NCBI RefSeq assembly: GCF_013373865.1 | Contig: NC_050477.1 | Span: forward strand, 868,001 to 932,000 | Length of the DNA stretch: 64,000 nt | Reading direction: 5' to 3' | DNA from: Monomorium pharaonis | Taxonomy: Eukaryota > Arthropoda > Insecta > Hymenoptera > Formicidae | Translations under genes and position numbers: made by a program | Part shown: one piece after another, positions 12,101-24,179 of the stretch | How positions within the stretch are numbered: the stretch's first letter is position 1 | How the letters are laid out: every line of letters begins with the position of its first letter | The notes under the pieces: generated by a model | What the model was told of the DNA's origin: nothing | The model's input: only the letters and a program-made list of their open reading frames with translations | Database searches by the model: none

Positions 12101-12154
12101 ATAAGACTCGATCGTCGCATTGATTACTTCGCTTTTCATCCGTTTCATCTTCAT
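9123..12154 (-). CDS. wda: TAF5L (PAF65-beta / wda), SAGA-complex WD40 subunit
   Basis: Scaffold subunit of the SAGA histone-acetyltransferase coactivator. Coding exons in transcript order: 12154-12080, 11970-11813, 11620-11281, 11082-10850, 10636-10457, 10374-10219, 9966-9819, 9740-9572, 9499-9316 and 9246-9123, giving 588 aa (human TAF5L is 589). The N terminus, MKMKRMKSEVINATIESYLKRR, resembles the LisH-like start of TAF5L. An NTD2 domain follows (about 78-190; YPIFCHLYLEMLY). Six WD40 repeats fill residues 269-588, ending successively in EIRLW, DMRAW, TAKLW, TIRLW, SISIW and IVRLW. TAF5L rather than TAF5: the repeat reading RLWSKDDGN and the C-terminal SLNYYKKNNSLICIGTK match TAF5L features. 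The start is the first of three closely spaced in-frame ATGs (12154, 12148 and 12139); the second is equally possible. It is divergent from TRABD and convergent with DIS3. Confidence 0.93.
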
Positions 12155-13568
12155 CGAGGCCCGGCGGCGACGATGAATCCTCGCGAACGGTGCCGCCCAA
12201 AACCAAAATTCGCAAACGAAGCTACGTGCGTGACAGTACGGATCGCGGGGCACGCAAACCACCCCGCCTCTGGAACTCCTCTGGGTGGAGGGGGAAAGGA
12301 AGAAAGCAAAAAGAAAGATGTTGCACCGAAGAAGAAATCGCATCCACAAGTGTAGATTTGTCGTTTGACAAACTTCCAAGCATATTGATTGGCTATAGAA
12401 TAGAGAGGTTTTACAGTCCCCAGAAATGCTCTATTTTACAGCCAATTAAGCCTGTCTGCAGGAGCGACAGGCAAGCAATTCATCTACACCTCATTCACAG
12501 TGCAGATACATATCTGCACTTTAACATATTTTGTCTCGTAGAGGAAATATTGTTCTCAGACTTTCATAGCTTATTTTTTATCTTGGAAGCTATGAAAACT
12601 TCTAAAGAACCATATTTTGCAATTTTGCTTTTAAAAGTATTATAATAAATATCAAAAAATGCTCCTTACTCGCTGTGCAAATGTAATTATAAATTCATAT
12701 AATGTCTTGATAGATGCAATATTTTGCCATGAGCCGTTCTTTGGCTTATGTTTTAGCTGCGAAAGTTTTTAAAGGATTTTGCAATTTGACCTTTAAAATA
12801 TTTATAATAAATAAAATTATCTACACCTTAGCTACACCATAGTACAAAAGTCAGATTGGAATTAAATTATTTTATTATTTTTATCAAAAAATAATTTTTT
12901 AGAATAATGGCGCAATTTTTCTGATTACATTTATTACACTTCTATTGCAATTTTTATAGTATGTTTTAGTCATAAGTATTAGAATAAAAATTCATCTCCA
13001 TTGAAGCGTGAATTCACATAACGTGGGCTCCTGTGGAATGGATTGCTTGCGTGTCAGAATTGGCAACTTTGCATCTTAATGCCGTCAATTGGGTGTTCTT
13101 CTTGAAGCTTGTTTCTCCATACGTTATACTTTTCTCCGAATTTCCGTTTGTCGCGTAAGTCCTATACAAATTGAATAATGACGACTGGTTTAATTAAAGA
13201 TAAATTATGGATTTTTTGGTTGTAGTGACACGAGATTATTTCTATAGACGTGTCATTCTTTTACAAGGTTAGAAGCATGCGACAACTCACATCTGCTTAA
13301 GAAAACATATAAAGCGATAATAAAATTCAGCCTTTAAGAGAACTGGGAAATATCCTTTATTTTACAGTACAAAAATATGCAGCGTTTAATTAACATCTTT
13401 TTATCTTATTTGAATGCGAGAATTTATTATAGTTTATTAATGTGTAGTCTTAACAGAATTATTTTAAAAATATTTATTAAAAACAGATAAGTGCGTTATA
13501 TAAATGACAATTTAATAGGAATGAATATGAATTTAATTTAAGAGATATATGAATTTCCAGGAAAAGAA
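12155..13568. promoter_or_regulatory. Divergent TAF5L / TRABD promoter interval
   Basis: The first 200 bp (to about 12350) are GC-rich and CpG-rich beside TAF5L exon 1; the rest is AT-rich. The TRABD start codon follows a good acceptor (TTTCCAG ending at 13560), so TRABD probably has an upstream non-coding exon. A donor-like GTAAGT at about 13156 (after TTTGTCGC) is a candidate for its end. A similar A/T-rich segment occurs twice, near 12612-12650 and 12778-12815. The intervening plus-strand ORFs look like chance. Confidence 0.45.
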
Positions 13569-15705
13569 ATGGCATCTAATAAGGCTGATCACGTCAGTGG
13601 TGATCAATGGGAGAGCGATCTGTTATTGTCCACAGAAAACAAACACTACAGCATAATTGACGAAAAGGGTGATCATAGTACGAATAAATTGAACTCACAA
13701 GATATAATGAAAAAAATGATTGCCAAGGAATCCGAGTACAGTATAGCAAAATTAGATTCTCAATCAGTGACACGCACCTTGTCATCGACAATGAGCACAG
13801 AGGACAATTATGACGACAGCAAGATAAAAAGCATCGAATTCTCTGATAGTGAAGTTATTTTTATCGACGAAGGTAATTATTATGTTATATTTTAAATATT
13901 CCTCACAAATCTCTGAAAAAATAAATTTGTCAGTATTTTTTGTAATATTAGTCTTTCTAGCTATTGTTATCTGCTTGTCAAGCATGTCTCTTTAGTTGTG
14001 AATTATGCTTTAAAGTAGCTAATGTTGTAAGGTTTCATAATCTATATAATCACATATAATCTAATAATGAAACCAGCCATTGCTATTATAACATAACCCA
14101 TTGTCTGAAAGTGTCTTAAAATGCCAGTAATACAGAAACATAAAAATAAAAAGAAATTTTTAAAGTTTCGGGGTATCTCTCTCTCTCTCTCTCTCTTGTT
14201 GCTAATTTAACTTATTGTTTAGGTATATTGACTTATAATATTGAAAATATTTGATTTAATATAGATTCCAATATCCAGAATAAGGGATGTAGTATTGGCG
14301 ACTCAATAAGTGAACTACCAAAAATAAGGGAGTATGATTCTACCATTGATGAGAGATTGCCGGAAACTGTGACTTTGTTGACCACGCCGGATGGAGGAAA
14401 GTTGTACCTAGTAGGAACGGCGCATTTTAGTATTGAAAGTCAAAATGATGTGTCAAAGGTAACTTATAACAATAAAATCTTGATTTTTAATCTTAAGTAT
14501 GTTTAATTTCTTGCAAAGATTTAAAATACATATCCGCTATATTAAGGGTTCTTTTCTATTTTCTTGAAGGTCATACAAGCTGTACAACCTCATATAGTTG
14601 TTGTTGAACTATGCAGAGCCAGAGTTGGTATACTTCAGCTTGACGAGGAAACTATGTTTAATTACGCTAAAAATATAGATTACAGTAAGTCTCTATGTGT
14701 TTAGATTTCTAAATTTCTATATTAGTTTTGCAATTACTGTAGTGACTGCAAAATTGTACTATATAACTATTGTACTTAATTTATTTACAGAAACCATTAT
14801 GGATATTATAAAAAGGGAAGGAGTATATGATGGTTTATTACACATTTTATTGCTAAGAATGGCAGCACATGTCACCAAGCAACTTGGTATGCCACCCGGT
14901 GGGGAATTCCGGAGGGCATTCAAAGAGGTCAGTAAATAGTCAATATGTTATCTGTATTGTAATTCTTGCATTTATGCATAACTAAATACATAGTATTACT
15001 CGTAATTCTTACGTAACTTTATTGTATTATGTAATTTTTAGGCAAAAAAAGTGCCAAATTGTATTGTTCATTTGGCCGATCGACCAATTAACATAACGAT
15101 GCAACGTACGTTACGATCATTATCCTGGTGGCAGACCATAAAACTAGGGTGGCATCTGGTAGTAATGAAAGATCCTATTACGCAAGACGACATCGAATTT
15201 TGTAAACAACGATCGATATTGGACGAAATGATCGCTGCCATGAAAGAGAAATTCCCAGTGTTGGAAGAAGTGTTTGTGAAGGAGCGAGATATCTACTTGA
15301 CGAATTCTTTGCAGATAGCCTGTCAACCTCATTGTACCTTTAATCATGTTTTCGAACCGGCGCGAGTCGTAGGAATCGTTGGTTTAGGGCACACATCTGG
15401 CATTATTGCAAATTGGGGTAAAATTAAGCCTACTGATATACCACCTATCATGAGGTAAATATGAAGACTATTGTCCTGATGTGTGTGTGTGTGTGTGTGA
15501 CATTATGCACGTGTTAATCTATTAACTTTTTTACAGAATACCACCACCATCGTTGTCAGGTAAAATCTTAAAGTTGACCATTAAGATATCTATACTTGGT
15601 GCTACATTTTACATAGGCTATAAAGTTATGACGGTATCCGTTGCTACGTTAAAATTTTTTAAGTCATCGGTTGAGGGACTTTTTCAAATTGATGCCGCAC
15701 GGTAG
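13569..15705 (+). CDS. Trabd: TraB domain-containing protein
   Basis: Member of the TraB/PrgY/TIKI superfamily; the TRABD branch is linked to mitochondria and its enzymatic activity is not firmly established. Coding exons: 13569-13872, 14265-14458, 14570-14684, 14791-14927, 15042-15454 and 15537-15705, giving 443 aa (human TRABD is about 376; the extra length is an acidic, Ser-rich N-terminal 110 residues). The family's two GxxH motifs are at 152-155 (GTAH) and 364-367 (GLGH). A conserved Glu/Arg pair lies in VVVELCRAR (E179, R182). A C-terminal hydrophobic stretch at about 398-425 looks like a membrane anchor. The start is the first ATG after an acceptor at 13560. Intron 5 contains a GT microsatellite. 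It ends only 143 bp before the next gene on the same strand. Confidence 0.93.
15480..15499 (+). repeat. (GT)n microsatellite in TRABD intron 5
   Basis: About ten GT units lying 26 bp after the exon 5 donor. Confidence 0.9.
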
Positions 15706-15848
15706 GGTCACTTGTGTTTCATTGATTAAAAGAAAGCCTCTTTCTTAATTATAAAACAAACTTTTTTTTCTTTAACTTGTGCTGCGTTTGTTCTAAGAAG
15801 TCTATTGGACTTTTGGGATATTTTTATTGACACATAGTTACGATAAAT

Positions 15849-16613
15849 ATGGAAGCTAATGCTTCTGCCGACGAATACGAACATACTATAGCGGATGTTA
15901 TGTATATAATAAATAATATACCAGGGCCTGGGATAGATGTAGCGGACTTTGAAGCGGAATACGCCGTAGGCTGTTCGTGCGTGGCCGAGTGTTACAATTG
16001 CTTATGTACACGTGGTTCTGTTAATTATTCTAATTCTCGAATTGTCGATGAGAAACTAATCGGTCCTGTATTTGAATGCCATGCTCGTTGCAAATGTAGA
16101 CCGAATTGCGGAAATAAATTAGTACAAAATGGTCCGTTAAATTGTTTAATTGTCAGAGATGTCGCCGACAAAGGTCTCGGTCTTTTCACGAATAAGTTAA
16201 TAAAGAGAGGCCAATTTATTTGCGAATACGCTGGTGAAGTAATAGGTCTAGAAGAAGCGCGACGTAGAATCGAAACTAACAAGCAACATAACGCAATGAA
16301 TTATGTTCTTGTGGTATCAGAACACGCTGACGATCGTATTACTGTGACCTGTATAGATCCGAAATATTTCGGTAATATTGGACGCTACGCTAATCATAGC
16401 TGTGATCCGAATTCTATCCTTATCCCAGTCAGGGTAGAGGGAATCGTACCTCGACTATGCTTGTTTGCATCTAGAGATATAGAAAATGGGGAGGAAGTGA
16501 CTTTTGACTATGCTGGTGGTGCGATAGCTAATTCCGTCCAGTGTCTCAGTGATACTCCCTGTCTTTGTGGTTCTAACAATTGTTATCGTTATTTACCACA
16601 TAACCAGATTTAA
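15849..16613 (+). CDS. SETMAR-type histone H3 lysine methyltransferase (SET only)
   Basis: A single-exon gene of 254 aa. The pre-SET domain carries nine cysteines (C42, C44, C48, C51, C53, C77, C81, C83 and C87), the set needed for the triangular Zn3Cys9 cluster of SUV39/SETMAR enzymes. The SET domain has the S-adenosylmethionine-binding GLG at 109-111, NHSCDPN at 182-188 and the tyrosine of FDYAG at 221. The post-SET cysteines are C238, C240 and C245. The length fits the SET half of SETMAR, with no mariner transposase attached; that fusion is known only from primates. Likely activity is methylation of histone H3, with H3K36 reported for human SETMAR and H3K9 for relatives; the sequence cannot decide. 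The start ATG at 15849 is the first in frame. AATAAA follows at 16789. Confidence 0.92.
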   Translation: MEANASADEYEHTIADVMYIINNIPGPGIDVADFEAEYAVGCSCVAECYNCLCTRGSVNYSNSRIVDEKLIGPVFECHARCKCRPNCGNKLVQNGPLNCLIVRDVADKGLGLFTNKLIKRGQFICEYAGEVIGLEEARRRIETNKQHNAMNYVLVVSEHADDRITVTCIDPKYFGNIGRYANHSCDPNSILIPVRVEGIVPRLCLFASRDIENGEEVTFDYAGGAIANSVQCLSDTPCLCGSNNCYRYLPHNQI

Positions 16614-16788
16614 GCATAATACAAGCATAATAATTAATAGCATAATACATATATATTCTTGTGTTTTATATTGTAATAGCAAAAAATTGAAGATTATATA
16701 AAATAAGATTATATGAAGTATGAAATTATTATCACAAGAATTTGGTATAAATTGATTGTTAAAGTAAAAAATGAACTGTATAGATACA

Positions 16789-16794
16789 AATAAA
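16789..16794 (+). terminator. Polyadenylation signal of the SET gene
   Basis: AATAAA 176 bp after the stop codon, in AU-rich sequence. Confidence 0.4.
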
Positions 16795-16988
16795 ACTATA
16801 TGTCTTAAATTATATAATAAGAATTACAGAAAATATCATGGATCAAAATCATTACAAATATTATTTTAAATAGTTTTATGGAAAATATCGAATTTAAATT
16901 TTTAGATAAATATGTTATATACATATATATTTATAAAATAGTTTTTTGACAAATATAGAATAAAAATTTTTAGATAAATATGTTAAAC

Positions 16989-17128
<140 letters not shown>

Positions 17129-18156
17129 TACATATATGCTCTCACAATTTATTAATTGCCGCATCAGTAATATCTCAGTTGTTTCTCATGCACGTTAATC
17201 AATGCTTCTCTGTAATAAATCAATATTTTTATTTATTAATATAGAGAATGCCCAAAAAACGAAATACATCGTATATGTTTCAATAGATATTTAAATATCT
17301 TCCATTGTTTCATATGTTAAAAACTAAAACAAGCGATAATATTTATACCTTATAATTGTTTCAATTAATGTTATAATTAATATTGTATTGTATTATTATA
17401 ATTAATATTATAATTAACTCCTCTGCAAATTATTTAATGTGCCAACAGTATATATGATGTTCTATTTACCCAATCATCATAATTTAATTAAAATTCTATT
17501 TAGACAATGAAATTTATAGTGTAATATGTCTTAATTAAAATTTGTTAAATATAATGTCTAATATTAGATAAATAAGTGTTAAATAATGAAATCTTACAGC
17601 GTTCAAGAAAGTAAATGTTATCAAAACTTACAAATGTTGATACATTTTACAGCATTTATTAAAATATTAAAATAAATAATGAGAATTGAATGTTATAGAA
17701 TTGTAATTATACTGAATGTTAAAAATTGTTGCTGTAAAAATATTTGGAAAATATGCAATATCATGTCTCATATATGTACATAACTGATAAAAATGGTAAA
17801 CTATCAATAATAATTATCATTATATATATATGTGTAAATACGCGCGCGTGCGCCCACACACACGCACGCACGTACGTACACACAACAAAATAATTGCAAT
17901 TTAAACTTACAGATAATCTGTTGATTATAATTTTTATAAGTATATAATAAATATTTTTTTTTTATTTCAACTGTTTGATATGTTACTAGGAAAGATTAAT
18001 GTTTATCAATTTACACACATTATATCAATGAAGAATATAGCTCCCAATAACTGCCTTTAATATATGTGAACAATTTATAAAGACAGAAATATTTTTCCAA
18101 CAATTAATGCTACATACATTCTTAAACAGAAAATAAAGTACAATTTTTTAATTCAG

Positions 18157-18160
<4 letters not shown>

Positions 18161-18191
<31 letters not shown>
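18161..18191. repeat. (AC)n microsatellite
   Basis: About fifteen uninterrupted AC units in AT-rich intergenic DNA. Confidence 0.95.
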
Positions 18192-18193
<2 letters not shown>

Positions 18194-19484
18194 AAATTAT
18201 GATTAAGAAATTCATAGAATAATTATATAATTTTAAGCAGTTGTAAACATAAATCTCATCAATATGAGTGTTTATATTTCAAATTAAGTTATTCATGTAT
18301 TAGAAGAAAATATCACACATTATTCTTGTATTTCAAATTTATATTTTTATTCTAATGCAAACTTGTATATGATTGTTCAATTACAATAATAAGTTTAACT
18401 TTTATGTCATAATTATTCTTTTTTTTTTTATTATTAAACAATCCTCAAATTCGATTATTCATGATAATTCATGATAAAAAATGTACATATACATATACAT
18501 TAGTCTATGTACAAGATATATAAAGTTATTAAATATTCTGCTAATAAATATTGTATAAAAGGTAAATGGAGAGCTATATGTTGACAATAAAATAATATAC
18601 AATGTACAACGGTGAACAATATTAATCAAATTATTTATTTAAAATGTGTAATTAAATAATTTGTATAGCAAAAATATGAATAATTTAATATTTCTGATTT
18701 ATTATTTTTAAATAAATTAATTTGAAGTCCACAAGGGCAATTCTCACAATATACTCTCCTGGCTTTTTATGATGATGGAAAAGACAGTAATTACTAAATT
18801 TTAAAAAATAATACAATCATGAATATAAAATCAGAGATATGCACTCATGAAACCTTAACATTATAATCTATGAGATAAATCTATATACAATTATTTTATA
18901 ATCTAGAAATACTTAACATTAAGAGTTAAATAGAGAATATTCAATGTTAATATTGGCAGTAAATTCCTAACATTAACAAAGAAACTTATGTAATCACAAA
19001 ATTAAGTATTTGGAAGTACTTTTACATAAATTAAATTGATTTACAATATATAATTTTATGGTTCAAAATAAAGTTCGTAGTTAAATTATTTTTTTACACT
19101 TTTGTCCTTTTCACACTCTGTTGCTGAAATAATTACCTGACATTGCAGAAGTAAATTTCAATTGATTTATGTATAATGGACGAAAAAGACGTGTATACAC
19201 ATATATTACAATATATATAAAATTTATTTATTATCATGTACGAATACTTTTTAATTCGCTTTAATATTTACTTTGATATTTTTTAAACTAAATATCATAA
19301 CTTTATATACTTATTATTCATGATTTTTATATAACTTATATATGGACTTATAAGTTATATGTATAACGCGATCGTTTTCTCACCATGTAATAAGCGTTAT
19401 GTTGCACATCATCATTAAGGCATTAATTTTGAATTCAATAAAATTCCTTGGCTAGCACATCTTATATTGACACTAATTTCCAGA

Positions 19485-20990
19485 CTAATGTACAGTGGCA
19501 GTAGACACTGGTTCATCATTAGATTGATATTTCCAACGCCACCATGCCACTTTCATCCGATCCCAGATATTTTCCCACGAATCCATCGCAGGTCTCACAT
19601 CGAGTAACGCGAATGTGTACTTTTCATCGACTTTTCCACCGTCATAATAATCAATAATATATCTTACGTCTTTTCCGCAACGATCTATAATCCAATCGTG
19701 TCGATCGAATGGCAGTTCGTACCTGAAGGCATAGTATATTTTCTATATGTAAAAACAGTATAATGATTTCAAATTTATAAAATCGTTTTCTTTTATATTT
19801 TTATTACATATTATAAGAAACCAACGTACCCCAACCAATGGCGAATACGCGCGCGTGGAGAGTACTTAGTCGCTTTCCCACCAAAGCTGCGCAGTCTGGG
19901 ATTGCCACACTCTCGCGCGTGAAGGGCTTCCCATTTGAGAACTTCTTGCCAAGCCTGCTCGTTATTGGCATTGTGAATTTTTATTATATCGTCCATATCT
20001 TTCGGAGATATATCTTCGTTCTTCCATCGCCATCCCTTTCTCAACATAGCATTCCAGAACATTTGTTGAGACGGATATACCCAAAATTCTCCTTCCTGTC
20101 CCGTTGCTTTAGGTATTGTCGAAACTTGTCTGTCTGTTGGCAAGGGAAACGGTTGGTCTGGAGCAGGTTGCTGATTTGCTGGTGGCATCTAAAATTAAAT
20201 TCATTCATATCGTCATGAAACTAATTATCTGAACACAGGATGTTGCAAGTTTATTTTATGTAGTTAAATAATGAATAATTTTTTTAAAAAGAAAATTTGG
20301 TTGAAAGTAACAACTTTTATCAGTGATAAATTTCTATTAAAAGCAAACTTATGTTTAAACTGAAAAATTTCACAGGCCTGTTATTTAAAAAATTAGATTA
20401 AAAGTATTTAAATAAAATAGGAATAAAGTGATTCTATTTTAATTCTATCTTTATCTGTTTTTACTTTTGGTCTGAAAATGTGATAGTATTTATGACAATT
20501 AATATTAAACAAGGTATATTATACACAATCATGAAGCTAATTATCCAGACTCACAAAATATTGGAAGTTTATTTTATGAAACAAATCAAAAGCATACTTT
20601 TAATAAAAATACATCACTAGCAAGAAGTTTCTAATTGAATTTTCCTTAAAAAAATGTATAGCATTTGGTAAATTCATAGCATGTGACAATACATCAATAA
20701 AGAAGATCAAATACATAATTAAACAACATGTTCATTGATTGATAAAAGAAATCTTGCATTATATGTACCATATTTAGTGGATTTATCTGGCTTTCATCCA
20801 TTTTGTCTATTGGACATTCACTAACGTAGTTTATAGTGTTAAATTGACTTGAGTTATGCATGGGGCATTCTGCTGGCGGTTTACTTTGTGTCCCCTTCGT
20901 TCCATGAGATTCTGACTTAGAGATTTGTTGAGATAACGGTGTTATCACGTCAGCCGCCGACACAGTTGCTGTGGTAAGAGCGTTGCCCAT
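19485..20990 (-). CDS. Hccs: Holocytochrome c-type synthase (heme lyase)
   Basis: Attaches heme covalently to cytochrome c (and c1) on the intermembrane-space side of the inner mitochondrial membrane. Coding exons in transcript order: 20990-20769, 20188-19830 and 19722-19485, giving 272 aa (human HCCS is 268). Two Cys-Pro heme-regulatory motifs, C42-P43 and C59-P60, lie in the variable N terminus. The conserved core starts at MPPANQQPAPDQPF (75-88) and includes the predicted heme-ligand histidine H164 in KWEALHARE. The last exon carries GYELPFDRHDWIIDRCG and ends in VAWWRWKYQSN plus a short tail. The start ATG at 20990 has a strong context (AAGCCATGG). An acceptor-like TTGCAAG just upstream suggests a 5' UTR exon. 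All key residues are present. Confidence 0.95.
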
Positions 20991-23900
20991 GGCTTGTCTT
21001 TCTTGCAATGAAAAAGAAGGAGATACAGAGATACTTCATAAAAATGTATAAAAAGAAAAGAACAGTCATGAAATACGACATGAGTAACGACGCAGGAGAT
21101 AAGTCGAGCAGGATAAAATAATTCAATTTCTGTGGGATAACCTTAAAAGAAGGATTATGCAACGGCCTGAATTCTCCAATGTGAAACGGAGCATCGAGAT
21201 ATTCGTACCAAGAATACAAAATGTGACGAGACGTCTTTCGTATAATTTTCGTCAAAATTAGTCAAAGTTTTCAGTGATCTTTTCCTCATGCATTACATCT
21301 TAGATACCTAACGTTTGATCTTTCCTCCCGCAGTGTCTCGCCGCGCGACATGCGGTTATTACGTAATTCACAGTAAAAACAAAATAAGAAATTGCGTACA
21401 AGAAAGACAAAGGGAAAGTACCTGAAATTTTTGAACTCCTCTACTGAAAATGAACGAACAACCTGAATATGTAATTGACGCTGTCAAGAATAGCAGACTA
21501 CGACCAGCTTCACCGCGAATACCGCGATACTTCACGCCTCACGGTCATTGAGCCAATTTTGTGTCGTCGGTAGATGTCGTGCGCGTTTCGATATTTCGAT
21601 ACCTCGAGATTCGCGAGACCAATTCGACTTCGAGAATCGCAACATTGTGCCTTTTGACGGAACCGGAGTTGATCGTGGCACGCGTCGCGACGCGCTTTCG
21701 AATTATTTTGCGACTTAGGTATCATTGCGTTCCAAGTGGATCTCACGCCGAAACATCCCTCGTCGGCCGACGTTTCCCAGGACGTTCGAAGTTTGTCGCG
21801 GCGCGTACTAAATCTAATGGAAGATCAGTGACTCCGTTCGTCACGGAACCACACAGTAGGTGAGTTTTCAGATCGGCTGCTCGTTTCCGTGCTTGAGGAA
21901 GGAGTCAATCGATATTTATCCCCGCGAGTCCCGAATCATTTTTCTCGTTGAGGGATGTGGAAACAAGCGGTCGTTGGTATGTGTCATCATTTTGCCAGAT
22001 TTTGAAGAGGAATTGTAGCCAGTTCGCTCTTCGTAGCTGAATTTTTTGTACTTCTCGTCTTTCCTCGTTTTCTCTTCGACGTTTAATTGCATGCCAATGC
22101 CATTTTGACCGTAAAAGAAAGACGCGTAGCGTCTACGAAGAACGAACTTGGTCAATTTCCGATTGCACCTTGCGTGCCGTGTCGCGCGGTAACGACTTGA
22201 AGTTGTCCCCTGTGGTGAGATGACTCACCACAATTCGCGCGTATTGGCAGTTCGACGACACGACGCGATGGAAGCTCATCGGATAGCTCTTATCCGTTTT
22301 CCGTTATTTCTCGTTCACACGCATATTCTAACGCGAGAAATGTGAAATTTACAGACGAATTGACGTGGGTGACGAATCTACGGATGGATCGACGCCGATG
22401 ACGAGCCCGCCGATCGAGGATGACGACTGATTTGCCAGGGACACCACTTTTGCCGCGTAAAAAGTAAGATTGATATTATTAACATATTAGATTGGCGGAA
22501 TTATAATTTTAATGTAAAGAATATCGATGTCAGACGTTGGCACGAGAAAAGTATCGTACTACCGACGATGTATTGCGCGTAGATATTAGTCGTATATTAT
22601 TGTTGGTGTATACGAGAGTTTTATTAAGTGAGCCCCGTGCGACCGTAGCGTCACACATTCCACATTTATCATGCACAGTATCGAACCATACATTACAGTC
22701 GGTAACACGGGTAACGACAGTTTTATCGAATAAACTCCGTGCAATCGTAGTATATACTTGCACGATGAATTTTCTCGTGGACTGATCGGACGGACAATTT
22801 AATTAAGATATGTGATTGAAATTAGAAATAATCGTAATAGTTTCCTGTTATAACCTCGCGATTGTCGCGTATATTATTATCGAGAAGTAGAAGCAAAAAG
22901 ATTAATACGTGGTGATCGTGAGAATCATTTGTCCAATGATCAAAGTTGAAATTATTATTTTTGGTATAGTGCCATGAGATAAAAAAAACTTGCAATATCG
23001 GAAGAAAAGATACGTAATCTAATTGTATGTATTTGTACACGAATTGAAATTCACGTTTTAACGCATGTATGATAGGAGAAAAAAAACGTAAGACTATCGT
23101 TAAGAAAGGATAAAGTAATAAACCATGTTATTTAATGCTTTTCTTAATTAAAATAGTTATAGTGTATATACAGTACGTATACTTTAGGGGAGGGGACGCA
23201 AATAATTAAAACGCAGATAATTAAACGATCTTAAATTCGAATACGGTTTGTGCAGGCTTTTGTCGATACACAAAATACGTGGAAAATTTAACGATTCGAC
23301 AATCAAACTTCATACTACTGTACCAGTATTTAGTAAGCGTTATTAATTATCAGTTATCTCAACATTTTCTTTTATGCGACAAAATAAAAAAGAAAAGATT
23401 AATATCGGCGAAACAATTTGAAACAATCTTTTGTACTATCATTGTTATAAATTTCTCAACGTTTGTATAATATCGATATGTCGACGCTTAATGATTCGCG
23501 GATTAAGCGTCGCAAAATATGTATAAACAATTAGCCTAGAATACTGAACTACGAAATTATATTGTTAATAACGGCGGACGAACCGTCAAATCTCGATTGA
23601 ACATATACGCATTTAAGTGGATCAATATCGATCGATGATTCTTCTTGTTTACTCTCAAAATCGGTATTCAATATTTATACGCTTTCTCCTTTCGCGTTTC
23701 TTTACGCGAATACTTTTAATCGAAGACCGATTTTGACGATGACTGGCCACTAATAAACGATAATTCACAAGGAATCGTCTTATCAACCAGTGATGTGAAA
23801 GGTATTTTTATTTTCAGTATCCAGGTACAGATACTGTACCAAAAGTACACAAAATTGCAGCTAATTAAAAGCTTTACCTTCATACAATTTTATGTTTGAT

Positions 23901-24179
23901 AATCATTATTGCATCATTGAATATGCAATCAGTTTGAAGAATTTGTAATCAAATGCTTTTTTTTAAGAATATACCTTGAGAATAAATACTAAAAAAAAGT
24001 AATGAATCTGTCTACAAATACAGTTGTTTAGCTGCAAAGGAATATATCCAAGTATAGACGTTAAATGTTAAAAAAAGTGTACCTATACTTGAAACTACAT
24101 GGAGATACTTGCTCCTCCATACTTTACATCACTGGTATCGACAAGATTCGACGCGATAATGTAACGAGGCGGGACTGTT
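20991..24179. other. Intergenic between HCCS and the cuticle gene
   Basis: Bases 21250-22460 are relatively CpG-rich and probably include the HCCS promoter. Several ORFs of 70-100 codons there lack codon structure or homology that I can recognise. Bases 22800-23780 are AT-rich with nothing identifiable. A hAT-type MITE occupies 23788-24134. Confidence 0.55.
23788..24134. mobile_element. hAT-type MITE
   Basis: A 347-bp element beginning CAGTGATGT and ending ACATCACTG, the classic CAGTGNTG terminal repeat of hAT elements. The flanking octamers TTATCAAC (23780-23787) and GTATCGAC (24135-24142) agree at six of eight positions, consistent with an aged 8-bp target duplication. It has no transposase, so it is non-autonomous. 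It lies 45 bp beyond the 3' end of the cuticle-protein CDS and may overlap its 3' UTR. Confidence 0.75.

Noticed and set aside
12190..12645. 151-codon plus-strand ORF antisense to the TAF5L 5' region
   Set aside because: Its composition changes abruptly from basic to hydrophobic where GC-rich DNA meets AT-rich DNA, and nothing in it is recognisable. Probably chance.
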